A stretch of 27,060 nt of DNA from Saccoglossus kowalevskii. Lineage: Eukaryota > Hemichordata > Enteropneusta > Harrimaniidae. The notes beneath the pieces were generated by a model. It was given only the letters and a program-made list of their open reading frames with translations, did no database searches and was not told the DNA's origin. The DNA is taken from assembly GCF_000003605.2 (NCBI RefSeq), contig NW_003156759.1, positions 1-27,060 of the forward strand, written 5' to 3'. Both the position numbers and the translations under genes were made by a program. Positions within the stretch are counted from its first letter, which is position 1; each line of letters opens with the position of its first letter. This document shows, in pieces, positions 1 to 10,000 of the stretch.

Positions 1-250
1 CCCTAACCCTAACCCTAACCCTAACCCTAACCCTAACCCTAACCCTAACCCTAACCCTAACCCTAACCCTAACCCTAACCCTAACCCTAACCCTAACCCT
101 AACCCTAACCCTAACCCTAACCCTAACCCTAACCCTAACCCTAACCCTAACCCTAACCCTAACCCTAACCCTAACCCTAACCCTAACCCTAACCCTAACC
201 CTAACCCTAACCCTAACCCTAACCCTAACCCTAACCCTAACCCTAACCCT
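1..250. repeat. Telomere, (CCCTAA)n
   Basis: About 41 uninterrupted perfect copies of CCCTAA start at base 1 and stop abruptly at 250. The C-rich strand reads 5' to 3' inward, as expected at a left chromosome end whose 3' overhang would be TTAGGG. This is the animal-type telomere repeat, made by telomerase. The absence of variants suggests a true terminal array rather than an old internal one. Confidence 0.97.
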
Positions 251-681
251 GCTTATTTTCTCCTCCCCGCACTTCAATTCTCCCACTCCCAAATACTGTG
301 ACCCTACATTCCATCTACTGGATCAATACGCACCCAAACCTTGCAGTATCTTAGAAATGCACTTCCCCTACGCATCCATCCAGCCTTCACCAACTTCACT
401 CAACTTCTTAATAATTCCCATCCACCCCTTCAACACATTAACAGCTACGCCCTCTCCACAGCCCTCAACATTTATAGATCGAGTTCTCTCTATTCCTTCC
501 TAATATCTCTCCCCTACCCTACCCAAACCATTTCTTCTCCACCACCATCCACAGCATCCACACTCCTGACACAAATTCCTCTACCCAACCTACTCACCAT
601 GAGAATAAATACCTCTAAAACCATAGTCATTGAATTTCAACTCTCTAATGACCTTTAATCTCCACTACCTTCGCACTCCAG

Positions 682-710
682 CCCTAACCCTAACCCTCCC
701 CTAACCCTAA
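682..710. repeat. Interstitial telomeric repeat
   Basis: Four to five CCCTAA units, one interrupted (CCCTCCCCTAA), lie about 430 bp inside the terminal array in the same orientation. They sit just before copy 1 of the subtelomeric block. They look like a remnant of an earlier chromosome end or a recombination junction. Confidence 0.85.
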
Positions 711-730
711 TCTGACTTCCCCTCTCCACA

Positions 731-854
731 CTTTACATAACTGCCACATCCCCGCCCTCACACCATCATTTTAACATGAACAATATATTCGTCACGGCCC
801 GAAAAAAAGAAGATCCACCTCAAGTTTGGGATTTCTCTCATCTTTTAAATAAAT
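731..854. repeat. Subtelomeric block, copy 1
   Basis: This stretch matches 1883-2004 at roughly nine in ten positions by eye. The visible indel is a 3-nt AAG after the A-run. It runs from a CATAACTGCCACATCCC motif to CATCTTTTAAATAAATA. It is preceded by telomere-like repeats (682-710) and followed by CCCCAA variants (855-876), so block and telomere motifs alternate. Confidence 0.85.
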
Positions 855-876
855 ACCCCAACCCCAACCCCAACCC
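855..876. repeat. Telomere-variant repeat (CCCCAA)n
   Basis: Three to four CCCCAA units immediately follow copy 1 of the subtelomeric block. The orientation matches the terminal telomere. This is a degenerate or variant telomeric motif. Confidence 0.6.
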
Positions 877-1771
877 ATACTAACTCGCTTTTCCTCTTCT
901 TTAGTTCTGTATTTTTCATTCTAGTTTTTCCAGCTCTTCACCTAACACTCCTTTTTGTCGTCACCATTCCATTGCATATCACCATCTGTATCCTGTTTTA
1001 CAGGTAAGTACAATTTTGTTATTTTGCACATACTCTTCCTATTCCCTTCCCTCTACAAACTTCAAGCCCACTGCCACAACCTGGGGAGCTTCATGCTCAG
1101 TTCTGTTGTTTGTTCCTTCCCGCTGATGAGCTCGTGGAGAGCGAAACCGGTCCGGGAAACCTGACGTGTGCCTCCACTACCCCTTCCTCTTTTGACCGAC
1201 ACTCATCTGCTCCAAATCTATATACCCCCTACGTAGTCTTTCTCTTCACTTATGTGTTCAACTCGTAGGAAGGTATTCCCTTTTAATTTCAGATCTTTTA
1301 CCCTCTTAGGTCCTTTTGATTCTGTTCAACCTCGGTTAGCACCTAAATTGTTATTAATCCTCCATCAATACTTCCCCTATACACACTTTACGCTCACTCA
1401 TTCTCTCACCCTTGCACCTAACTTGGTTTTTTATCTTTTTCTTGTCTCTTTTTAGCTGTTTTTCACACTTTTTATTCCCTGCAACCTTCTGTTGCCACAT
1501 CCTTCATTCCCGTTTTCCCAAACCATGTTCAACCCCATTCCAACCCGACCTCTCCTTCTCTCAACCCACCACAAAATCCACCATCCAATCTATCACTATC
1601 CCCCATAAACAGTCTACCCATTCACTCATCTACCTTCTCCCCTTCTATCACACCCCACCAACATTCCCCAAACACTTGCCCAATAACAATCTGCTTAATA
1701 ACTCGCGCACGCTCTACCATGAAAACATTTTTGACCCTACCCCTTGCCCTCACCCCAACCTTAACCTATCC

Positions 1772-1877
1772 TCCCCTCTTCACATTTCACGTTACCGCCA
1801 CATCCCACGCCACTATTACAATTTATACGTCACCTCGAATTTATAATCTCTCATCTTTTAAATAAAACCCTAACCCC
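1772..1877. repeat. Subtelomeric block, diverged copy, with telomeric remnant
   Basis: This is a third, diverged copy of the 731-854 block. It keeps TTCACAT, a CCGCCACATCCCACGCC motif, TATACGTCA and the terminal CTCATCTTTTAAATAAA. It is followed directly by CCCTAACCCC at 1868-1877, which again puts a telomere-like motif at the block end. Confidence 0.6.
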
Positions 1878-1882
1878 TCACA

Positions 1883-2004
1883 CTTCACATAACTGCCACA
1901 TCCCCGCCCCCACACCACCATCTTAACATGTACAATATATACGTCATGGCCAGAAAAAAAGATCCACCTCAAGTTTGGGATTTCGCTCATCTTTTAAATA
2001 AATA
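1883..2004. repeat. Subtelomeric block, copy 2
   Basis: Close copy of 731-854, sharing the same central AACATG-ACAATATA, GTCA-GGCC, poly-A and TCAAGTTTGGGATTT segments in order. After this copy the base composition returns to ordinary AT-rich DNA, so it marks the inner edge of the skewed subtelomere. Confidence 0.85.
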
Positions 2005-2007
2005 TCT

Positions 2008-4583
2008 AACCATAAGAAAATCAAAGCAAAAATTATTCAACTGCAGACGAGACAAACCCCGACCTCTAGAAACACCTCATTCATAGAGTGCCTCATTAGT
2101 GCCCTTTATTTACAAGTATAGTGTCTTTGCATGTTTTAAAAATGCCCATATCAAAATCATGTGTTTCCATATACAGTATGTCATAGATTCTCAGACATCT
2201 TGATCAATTTTATCGATGGATTGACCTACTTGCAATTACATTCACTTATTAGGCAAAACCTATATCTTTATAATACATGCTCTGATCCCACGGGAGTTAT
2301 TTATTTATTGTTTTTGGCTGTAAGTCGTCTAACTGTAGGGCCCATAGAGATAAGCACAGAGAGTTGGACAAACTTATGTATTTTAATAAATTATTAAATA
2401 ATAAAATGTTATATAACTTTTCTTTACCCCCTCCTTCCTGGTATCGATTTCAAGTAATCACTTATATTTGTTTATACCACTCTGGCCTTTATCACAATCT
2501 TTGTTACACGCTAATGTTATCTGCAAATTGTAACGTGTGATGTAGACACACCCTATTATAGTAAAATATTTTACTATAATAGGGTGTGTGTACATAGTAC
2601 CACAATAATTAATGTTAAATACTTTATTTTCAACAATGAATGGATTTTTATATAATTTGCATCTACAACACAAAATATTATATGTATATTTCATCTACCA
2701 AAAATGGACAGTAAGATTCAAATGATGTCTTTTTATCATTGCATTCATAAACACAAGTGTTTCTAATAGAGAAAATATAGTGGATATTAAAATCAAGTAA
2801 ATTTAATAAAATTGCATGTTTTGGAAAGATGTGGGTGTATGTGCCTGTCTGTGATGTACACCATTTAAGAGATATTGTCAGTATCTCAGCATACTGCTTG
2901 ATAATATCTCCTTATAAGAAAAAAATCATCACGAGACCGATTTCAACGAAATAGTGACAACTCGTCCCTTAGTTTTCAAATCGCATTTTATGTGACTTAT
3001 GTCACTTTTATGTCACTCTGTCCATGCAACAATATTTCAGTAAGATTTGGTCATCTTTATGTTATATTTAAAAAATGTTCAAAATCACAGCCATTGTCGC
3101 TATAACAGTTATAACAGAGTTATCCATCGACCAACGAGAATGCATCATTTTCTCAATCGACAGCCTAAGAGGATTGTACTTCAATACGAATAATTTTCTT
3201 ATTTTCAGTTCAATTAGCATAAACGATTTCATTTAAGGCTCGTGGGCACTTGGGAGTGAATTTTTTTTTTGTATTTTTTTATCCAAACAGTCTTGATATA
3301 GACTGTTAAAATTGTGTAGAATTGTGAATAGTGGAAATTACTCAAAAAACGGTTTTAAAATAAAGATAACAGGTGCAGACATTCTCTTTTGACTGTTTAG
3401 CATGATTTAGCAAGGTTGTACATAAATAATAAAAAAGAAACATGGTGAAAAAACGAAATGACGGGGTCTCCATATAACAAAACGATAACGCATTTAAATT
3501 TGAAACTGTTAATTATGAGCATTATCAAACTTCTTACTGAGTGAATTGTTATGCAAATTAGCAATTATCTCAGCTTCTTTTTAGTGCACATCCCAGAACT
3601 TTAAAAAAAATGGCTTCTAGACGCTTTGACCTTTCGTTTTGAAATTTTCACAAATGCAATCAATGTGTTTATCTTTAAAACGCCGTCGGGCATTGTTTTG
3701 AGTTGAACAGTGTTACAACAATCGTACAGACAAATAGCCTGGGTGTTAATTCATGGTAGACAGTTTTCAAGAAGGCACTTTCTTCATAGTAAACAGAGAT
3801 GACAGGAAACAGAAGCATGGTTTAGAAGCTAATTTTTTTTAAATCACTTTTGACCAAAAAAGCACATTTTTGTGCATATTTCAAACTACAGTGTCCATTA
3901 AAAAATCCTAACAAAATTTTAAAATTCATACAATAAGCTTTCCGAAAATATACAGTTTTGTGGACAAAGGAGGTCATCTTGGTTTCCTAATTAACTAATT
4001 AAAATACCTGTCAGGTAAGCTGCATCTCTACCTTAATTAAAATACACACAAAGGTAATAAGCCAGGTGACGCACATTATAAAAAAAAAACATTTAATATG
4101 TAATGTCCCAACAATCTGGATGGCATAGACCAAGATACGTATTCGCAGTAGACACAGTTGTTTTGCAAATACTTGCAAATTTATTCACAAAGTTAGGTTG
4201 ATATGCCACTATTGCATGCAAATAATTAATTTGTTAAAAGTAAAACAATGATAAAGCTAACAGTGTAGTACGATACCCGAATACGTGCTTTCCATAATAC
4301 ATTACGATCACTCTATGTAGAATGCTTCAGGTTTGGCACTTGAAGGTTGCCAATAAATCATACATCACGTACCTCTGACAAAAGGATCAAGGTAAGGCAG
4401 TATCAATTTCGAAAATCTCCAATCGATATTAGAGTATAACAGTATTTACTTTTGCTGGCTTTTGTCATTGGACAAATTTAACATAACAGCCCAAACGAAA
4501 TGAAGAAATTGTTAATGTATACATATGTTAAATTCTTAAACTATTGTCAAGTTGGTTATAAAAAGAAGGCAAACAAAGTTGTT
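2008..4583. other. Intergenic region, no gene seen
   Basis: AT-rich DNA with no credible coding region on either strand. Frames are short and show no domain or splice pattern. The only clear structure is the palindrome at 2546-2589. It lies between the subtelomeric blocks and the 3' end of Rho gene 1. Confidence 0.6.
2546..2589. repeat. Perfect 44-bp palindrome
   Basis: Two 22-nt arms are exact reverse complements with no spacer, centred between 2567 and 2568. The arm starts ACACACCCTATTATAG and the centre is AAAATATTTT. TA dinucleotides lie just outside the arms (2543-2544 and 2590-2591), as might be left by a Tc1/mariner-type miniature element. That origin is inference. Confidence 0.85.
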
Positions 4584-4589
4584 TTTATT
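4584..4589 (-). terminator. Candidate poly(A) signal for Rho gene 1
   Basis: TTTATT on the plus strand reads AATAAA on the minus strand, about 160 nt past the gene 1 stop. Another AATAAA overlaps the stop codon itself. In AT-rich DNA such hexamers also occur by chance. Confidence 0.35.
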
Positions 4590-4749
4590 TAAATTTAAAT
4601 CTTTCCTGGTAATGAACCAAATACAATTTCTATTAAATCAAATGTCTAGCGTTCTACACATTTATAATAGGACATTCTGATCACCTCATTATCTCATTTA
4701 AAGTGTGTGGTTTAAAAAGTGATTTATATTCAAAATGTATGAAACTTAT

Positions 4750-5157
4750 TTATTTGAAACAGTTCAAGTCGATGCAACCAATTTTCAATCTTCTATGATA
4801 TCGTTTTTTCTTTCTCGAATTCAACACCGTCAGGACAGTTTCATCGAATACATGTTTAAGTCCCTCTTGTGTGAGAGCCGAACACTCAACATACGTCTCG
4901 GCACCTACTGACTGTGCTGCTTTGACACCTTGCTCAAACGTGATGGGTTTGTCCTGATAGACACCCGTCACATAGTCAACTCTTCTGTCGGTCTGTGTAC
5001 CTATGAGGACGAACGGCGTGTTTGGGCAGTGGTGCTTAATTTCCGGCACCCAAGTTTCTTCTATATTCTCAAAAGAGATTGAACTCATAACTGAGAAGCA
5101 CACCAGGAATACGTCCGTTAACGGATACATCAAAATACGGAGGCGGTCATACTCTTC
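4750..5157 (-). CDS. Rho gene 1, coding exon 3 and stop
   Basis: 408 nt from acceptor TGTTTAG. It encodes EEYDRLR through the guanine-base motifs and insert region to the basic tail and a TAA stop. The phase 0 junction follows the catalytic Gln directly. Confidence 0.93.
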   Translation of the reverse strand, partial: EEYDRLRILMYPLTDVFLVCFSVMSSISFENIEETWVPEIKHHCPNTPFVLIGTQTDRRVDYVTGVYQDKPITFEQGVKAAQSVGAETYVECSALTQEGLKHVFDETVLTVLNSRKKKRYHRRLKIGCIDLNCFK

Positions 5158-8077
5158 CTAAACAGGTAGAGAAAAAGAATAAAGAAAGAGAACACAGAAA
5201 TAAAATAAAATAAAAAGATATTTGCAAATAAACAAATAGATTAATTAGTATTTTGCGTGAATTCTGCTAATACCTGCCCCATCAGTTCGCCTCGGAGAAT
5301 GCAACAAATTTCTACAGTTTTGTTTCTGCTGAAAACGTACTACTACGTTTCTAGGCACACAACCACCTTGAAACAAAAGAAATCGTTCGATCCAAACCAA
5401 ACGACCTCCTTGGAAATCACTTCTTATCGCCCTTTTGTTTTCGACCGAAAATACCGGCGAAGATTCCCGGGGAACAAATATTAGTGCTGTAATTCACTCT
5501 AGTGGGGAATGGTTGAAAAAGGTCAAAAACAAATTTGTGGGACTCCACAAAAAACACAATTTAATGCACGTGAATTTCACGACGTACGTTTCATGTCCTG
5601 GGTATCTCTGGTGCGACTGCAGTCAAACTCGAGAGACTTTAAAAACGCAATTTAATTCACGTGAACAACTGTTTAAATATTCTAGTTGTATGTGGTGTTG
5701 GAAAAGAGGAAAAATAAGTGGCGACAAAAGTCAAACGCATTGTTGTACTAATTTGATTTCCGGCTTGTTAGAAAGAAAGATTTTTCAAATTTTCTCGGCG
5801 ATAGCTACGTAAATTGAAACCAAAACTTTATTAGCAAGATTCCACATGAAGTTACACAGATCGAAAAAGATGCTTTTTTGTCAAGGCTATATACTATATT
5901 TGTGAGTGTATATGTATGCATTAAAATATGTATACCCATTAAAATTATCAAAAATTTAAATGTAATCACCGTACAAATGTCAACAAAATTATCGATAGTG
6001 ATTTTGGATGTATTGAAAAAATAACCAAAATGCTGTGACATTGTCTAATTGGTGGTGGGAACTGCCAAGCCAGTTTAAAAAATCTTCCTAATATCACTGA
6101 CTGCGAAAGACGCCCATTGCGAAGTGTCTTATCGATGTGATAAAATAAATAACACATGGTCATTCGGGCAATATTCGGCTCTGGCATCAATCTATATTAT
6201 GATTATGACCAGAAAATCGTGATATTACCCTCACAAACATGCGTTATTATTTAAATATATACCGAATGCCACTTACTTGACCTGCTGTATCAAATAGCTG
6301 AAGTACATGCGTGTTTTCATCTATGGTTGTATTTACTGTAAACAAACATTCAAACATAATTATTTGTATTGCCGGTGTACCCTAGTTTCAGTTTCAGTTT
6401 TGAGATTGTAGCACAAAGTGCCAAATTTGTCTCACCGCGCGCATTCAAATTTTGAGGTAGACGTCCGTGTAAATGGTCAGAATGTATCCATTGGTGAAAG
6501 AATAATGCAGTGTTCACACGCGTGCCACAACCGTTATCAGAAGTTTTAATCATGATTGGTCCTGTGTTAATACGCGTATGAAGACTAAACTCAACCGGTA
6601 AGTTATCGGCCGCCATGTTTCTTTAAAATAGTTGCAAGGAATGGGAAAACAAATCATCATGCAAATTGGCATCTACAAACCCCTTTTGGAGACAGCGAAA
6701 TGAAGAAAACTGCAAAGGTTCGGTCATATTACACGACGGTCTGGGGCTCTTGCTTATGACATAATTTACGGAGCAGTTGAAGGAAGCAGGTGCCGGCTAA
6801 GAAAAACGTGGATGAGAGATATCGTGGCTTGTACGAAACGAAGCGCAGCGTCCTATGTCGGACTAACGAGGGACCGCGAAGGCTGGAGAGAATTGTGGAC
6901 TCGTCAAAGTGCCCCAACGGCCAACAGGCTGGAGTGACCTGACTTGACCTGTCGTTTCGGTAAGAACGGGGTGCCGGTCGAGATTTGCCATTGTTTAAGG
7001 GTGGTTTAAACTAAATCGGCTTGGCGCGGGCTTATCTTGTTCACACGTGTTTCAATACCAGCTTCACTAAAAAGCTGGCCTCCAAACCGGCTTTTTGGCA
7101 CACGTGTGAACACGGTACAAGTTGTACACACCCATTTTCGAGAAAATGATTGTTGTGTTAAGTGACTATGGCTATTTTATGATGGAGATATGATGTCACA
7201 CCAAAAACTGTTTACTGTCGATGACATAGGACGAAGAAATAGTATATCGTGACTGGTTGAGTACTTTTTATTTTAATTTGTTTAAATTATTTGAAAGATC
7301 TGTGTATTAAAAAGTGACATAAGGCTGTTTGCATATGTATAAAGACTGCGAATTAGGACTAAGCTGAATTAATGAATAAATAAATAATTAATTATACAAA
7401 TATACAGACAAACTATCAAAAAAATAAATAAATAAATAAATAATGATGATTCTTCACAACCGTATCTGTATGTGTACTTTTTGTTTTTGGAGTTATGGTG
7501 AAATAAAATAATGACAAATGACTGCCAGCATGAGTGTCAAAGAAAACAACTTGTCAAATCGTTTCTGACATGGTTAACTAAATAATAATTGGACTCTGTA
7601 CTGTGTTGGGCAATAATATACGCGCGATATTTACGATGATTGGCACGTTATCAACATGTCACCTGTTTGAAACGACTTGTGTAATCCTTGGCATCAGTAT
7701 TGTCAAATTTAAATATACATAGCTCGAAGACTGGCGTTTCATAACACATACTCGTGACCAGTCAAGCACATAGTAACACATTTGAGACCACAAGTTGATA
7801 GCAAACTAGGTAGTCCACTAGTACTTCTGACAGGCTACAACCACCCAGGGAAAACCAGAGATACGTGTAAACACATTAGTGTTAACAAATTGTAGATCAG
7901 ATGCAAACACAGATGCCAACGGGCAATACCTGCATAATTGTCGAACACAGTCGGTACGTGGTCAGTTGGGAACTTGTTCATGGCGTAGCTTATAAGCATA
8001 CATGTTTTCCCGACAGCTCCATCGCCGACTACTACACATTTTAGAACTTCTGTTTTTTTGTCTTTAAACTTCTGCAT
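4750..8077 (-). CDS. Rho GTPase gene 1, TC10/TCL (RhoQ/RhoJ)-like, three coding exons
   Basis: Small GTPase that switches between GDP and GTP, probably acting at membranes on actin and trafficking as TC10 and TCL do. Joining 8077-7930, 6335-6277 and 5157-4750 gives 204 residues, close to human RhoQ (about 205). Visible are the P-loop GDGAVGKT, switch [10 protein letters not shown], switch II DTAGQ with the catalytic Gln, nucleotide-binding GTQTD and ECSALTQ. The KPITFEQG segment and polybasic RKKKR resemble RhoJ/RhoQ. The first in-frame ATG is 8077. An open stretch upstream begins with GTG and a TGA precedes it, so no longer start is used. The tail ends GCIDLNCFK: cysteines, but no complete CAAX box. 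The Rho insert looks about four residues shorter than in RhoQ. Introns are 1594 and 1119 nt with GT-AG ends. Confidence 0.93.
5550..5665. repeat. Pair of 25-nt direct repeats with CACGTG E-boxes
   Basis: 5550-5574 and 5641-5665 match at 23 of 25 positions. Both contain CAATTTAAT followed by CACGTGAA. Each thus carries a perfect E-box (5567-5572 and 5658-5663). They lie in intron 2 of Rho gene 1. Possible regulatory use is inference. Confidence 0.5.
6277..6335 (-). CDS. Rho gene 1, coding exon 2 (switch II)
   Basis: 59 nt between acceptor TTTGTTTACAG and donor GTAAGT. With the base carried over from exon 1 it encodes 20 residues, from VNTTIDENT to LFDTAGQ. The frame, both splice sites and the match to Rho beta-strands 2-3 agree exactly. 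Confidence 0.93.
6695..6937 (+). pseudogene. Non-LTR retrotransposon fragment (C-terminal end of reverse transcriptase ORF)
   Basis: A frame open from about 6704 to the TGA at 6935-6937 encodes the tail typical of many invertebrate RTE/jockey-like ORFs: [11 protein letters not shown], then [16 protein letters not shown] and [11 protein letters not shown]. An in-frame TGA just before KLQ and the lack of any upstream RT domain show a dead, 5'-truncated copy. It sits in intron 1 of Rho gene 1, antisense to it, and is more GC-rich than its surroundings. The family assignment rests on motif memory only. Confidence 0.72.
7038..7112. repeat. Small inverted-repeat element (MITE-like)
   Basis: Perfect 13-nt inverted arms (TGTTCACACGTGT at 7038-7050, its complement at 7100-7112) flank an inner imperfect hairpin, AAAAAGCTGG and CCGGCTTTTT. 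The whole folds into a nested stem. A related TGTTCACACGCGTG motif occurs near 6510. It lies in intron 1 of Rho gene 1. Confidence 0.55.
7420..7443. repeat. (AAAT)n microsatellite
   Basis: About five uninterrupted AAAT units within an A-rich stretch of intron 1 of Rho gene 1. No further function is visible. Confidence 0.8.
7930..8077 (-). CDS. Rho gene 1, coding exon 1
   Basis: 148 nt, 49 codons plus one base. It carries the start ATG, the P-loop and switch I. It ends TATGCAG before the donor GTATTG (phase 1 intron). The length equals that of exon 1 of the paralogue at 16940-17087. Confidence 0.92.
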
Positions 8078-8157
8078 CCTATGTAATTCATCAGCGGCAA
8101 CAGGTCTCGAGTCTGTGTGGAGTTCCGGGTTTAACGTTGTTGGTACAAAGTCCACCG

Positions 8158-8268
8158 AGTTATATACTGCATGATTTCAGCGCATGCGCCCGGAATTAGT
8201 AATAGGTCATTCTGCCAATCAGTGTTTTAGCAACCGGTTGACCAATCAGAGGCCTGTTCTAAATTTAG
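8158..8268 (-). promoter_or_regulatory. Promoter region of Rho gene 1
   Basis: Upstream of the ATG at 8077, the minus strand has a TATA-like TATATAA near 8158-8166, a full NRF-1-type palindrome GCGCATGCGC at 8180-8189, CCAAT motifs (plus strand) at 8215-8219 and 8242-8246, and a MEF2-consensus CTAAATTTAG at 8259-8268. The palindrome core, CCAAT region and MEF2-like site align with the gene 2 promoter at nearly the same spacing, which is the main support that they matter. Confidence 0.6.
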
Positions 8269-8284
8269 TAGGTTGGTGAAGTGA

Positions 8285-8338
8285 TATAAAATGCTGTCGA
8301 AAGAAATAACATCAGCACTGGCGTAGCGAAGGGTAAGT
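8285..8338 (+). promoter_or_regulatory. Possible divergent plus-strand transcript start
   Basis: On the plus strand TATAAAA (8285-8291) lies 43 bp past a CCAAT box and is followed by a textbook splice donor, AAGG then GTAAGT (8333-8338). This could be a short non-coding first exon transcribed away from Rho gene 1. No plus-strand protein gene follows, and chance occurrence is possible. Confidence 0.25.
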
Positions 8339-8339
8339 T

Positions 8340-9772
8340 ACATCAGACAATATTGGTCTGCTCCGTTCGCTACGTCGCGTTTACTAGCAGTCCACGGCGG
8401 GAGACAATTGTAGAAATACGTAAGCTGTTGACAGTAAATTGCGCAATGAGAACATTACAAATAGGTTGGAGACTCGAAAGTAAAAGCGACATCAAAAATA
8501 CTTAGGTAATACTTCAGGTTTAATCATGGCGGAGGTAAAATGCGAGTATTAACACTCATAAACAATAGAGTACAATTTTAAAATTGCTTCATTAAAATTT
8601 AATTCCCAAAAACACAGTATTTGATTTACTCGTGAAATTTCACAGTAGTACATTTTGATGCATGTGAGAAATAAATTAAAAGTATTGAGACTGGTATAAA
8701 ACGCCGGTTCACCTAAGGTGACCTAGAGTCAACGCACTAAGTTACTCAATAGGTAATAACTCGACGACAATAACGGTTTAACGAGACAACAGACTGTGGC
8801 CACGACGTGTATGTATACTCACAAGCAGCTCATGGGGTTGCGCAAGTAGAAAAACGAAATAGTTTGACACTGAATGTCACCCAAACATGAGTCATGCACG
8901 AAAGACACCCATCATGTGACCAGGTCAAAGTCGAATGTGCTTACGTATTTATAGAGCAAACCATTTGTTTAGCTGACGATGATCGTTACTTTTTGTGTTC
9001 CAGACTGTGTCATACCAGCTCATGCATGCGAATGAATCAAGTTTTAGGTCGCGCTAATGTAATGTCAACATACTTTATGGTAATGTACCCACAGTTGTAG
9101 ACTGAATGTGGAGTATATCGTAAGTCAAAATGTTGAGGTTTATGTATTTATTTTCGATATGTTTCGGCGATATTAATGTTGATGGTTCGATATGTGATTT
9201 TCCAAGAAGTCAATCTAAAATATTGGAACGGTAAATGCAATTACAGTAGTTTGTCTTCTCGGTTTCATTACAATGATGAGAAATTCCTAAACCACATAAT
9301 TTGTGTTTACACAAATCTCACTCTGCCATGACCTAGATATAATTAGTCTGATTTTCGGCAAAAACGTATTTGCTGATATTGTATAGACACACTAGTTTTC
9401 AATGTAATGGAGGTTAAAACGTCAGCGTCAAAGCACACTCATAGCTGCATGGGTAATTGGTGTTTGGAGGGGGATTAACGCTCATGGTGTTGATATTGTT
9501 TGGAAATAGTGATTTATAATTTTCTATAAACATAACAGCACAAGCAAATGTTATGATGGTCTATCGTTTGCAGAAGATACTGAGCCAGGAACATAGTGTG
9601 CGAATACACGAGAACTACGCCCACTAATCGTAAGTGTAAAACACATGCTATTCGGATTTTAATTTCAATTATAAACAAACATGGGAATACAGAATTTTAT
9701 TGTATCATATATCAAAATATTAGTATAAACAGTCTTATCGACAATACAATTGCAAAATAATATTGATATAAG
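8340..9772. other. Intergenic region between the two Rho genes
   Basis: No credible gene is visible. The longest plus-strand frame (8894-9100) has no recognisable domain. A 9-bp inverted repeat, CGTAGCGAA at 8322-8330 and TTCGCTACG at 8366-8374, lies at its left edge. Confidence 0.5.
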
Positions 9773-9778
9773 TTTATT
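9773..9778 (-). terminator. Candidate poly(A) signal for Rho gene 2
   Basis: AATAAA on the minus strand about 220 nt beyond the gene 2 stop. A second AATAAA lies at 9696-9701. Both are in AT-rich DNA, so support is weak. Confidence 0.3.
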
Positions 9779-10000
9779 TTTAATAAATAATATATAGTAC
9801 TAATTAGCGATACTTAACCATGACACTGGAATTGATTATTATATATGATTATTAAAATCATGATTGTATTTTCTATTTTGTCTGCCAAAAATTATGTCCA
9901 TATAGTCATTAAAGTTTTGATAACTTGATGTACGACTGCGTCGTAACTGTTACGTTGTGTTAGATGAAACGCACTTAAACCAGCGAAGCATTTTTAGCTT

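Larger units (their letters stand above)
251..2007. other. Subtelomeric G-depleted, pyrimidine-rich region
   Basis: The plus strand is rich in C, T and A and very poor in G for long stretches. For example, 1561-1680 has only two G in 120 bases. Scattered CCCTAA and CCCCAA motifs occur inside it. No spliced gene or conserved protein is recognisable. The open frames here come from the lack of G, since TAG and TGA stops need G. The region lies directly against the telomere and contains the duplicated block listed separately. Confidence 0.75.

Noticed and set aside
961-1020. Splice-like TTTTACAG-GTAAGTA motif suggesting a subtelomeric gene
   Set aside because: Acceptor-like and donor-like strings abut with no coding sequence around them. 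This is expected by chance in a pyrimidine-rich region.
341-1846. Several plus-strand open frames (341-658, 955-1164, 1252-1455, 1412-1846)
   Set aside because: They arise from the G-poor composition, which removes TAG and TGA stops. They are Pro/Ser/Thr/His-rich with no domain.
5257-5812. Overlapping plus-strand ORFs inside Rho gene 1 intron 2
   Set aside because: No domain, no splice support, and they overlap each other in different frames.
6350-6616. Minus-strand ORF with a good ATG context (GAAACATGGCGGCC) just upstream of Rho exon 2
   Set aside because: It stops before exon 2, has no donor joining it in frame and no recognisable domain. Part of it shares a TGTTCACACGCGTG motif with a nearby inverted-repeat element.
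8078-8155. N-terminal extension of Rho gene 1 starting at 8155
   Set aside because: The codon at 8155 is GTG, with an in-frame TGA upstream and no ATG. The first ATG at 8077 gives an exon the same length as in gene 2.
8894-9100. Plus-strand 68-codon ORF between the Rho genes
   Set aside because: No recognisable motif, and the length is within chance expectation for this composition.
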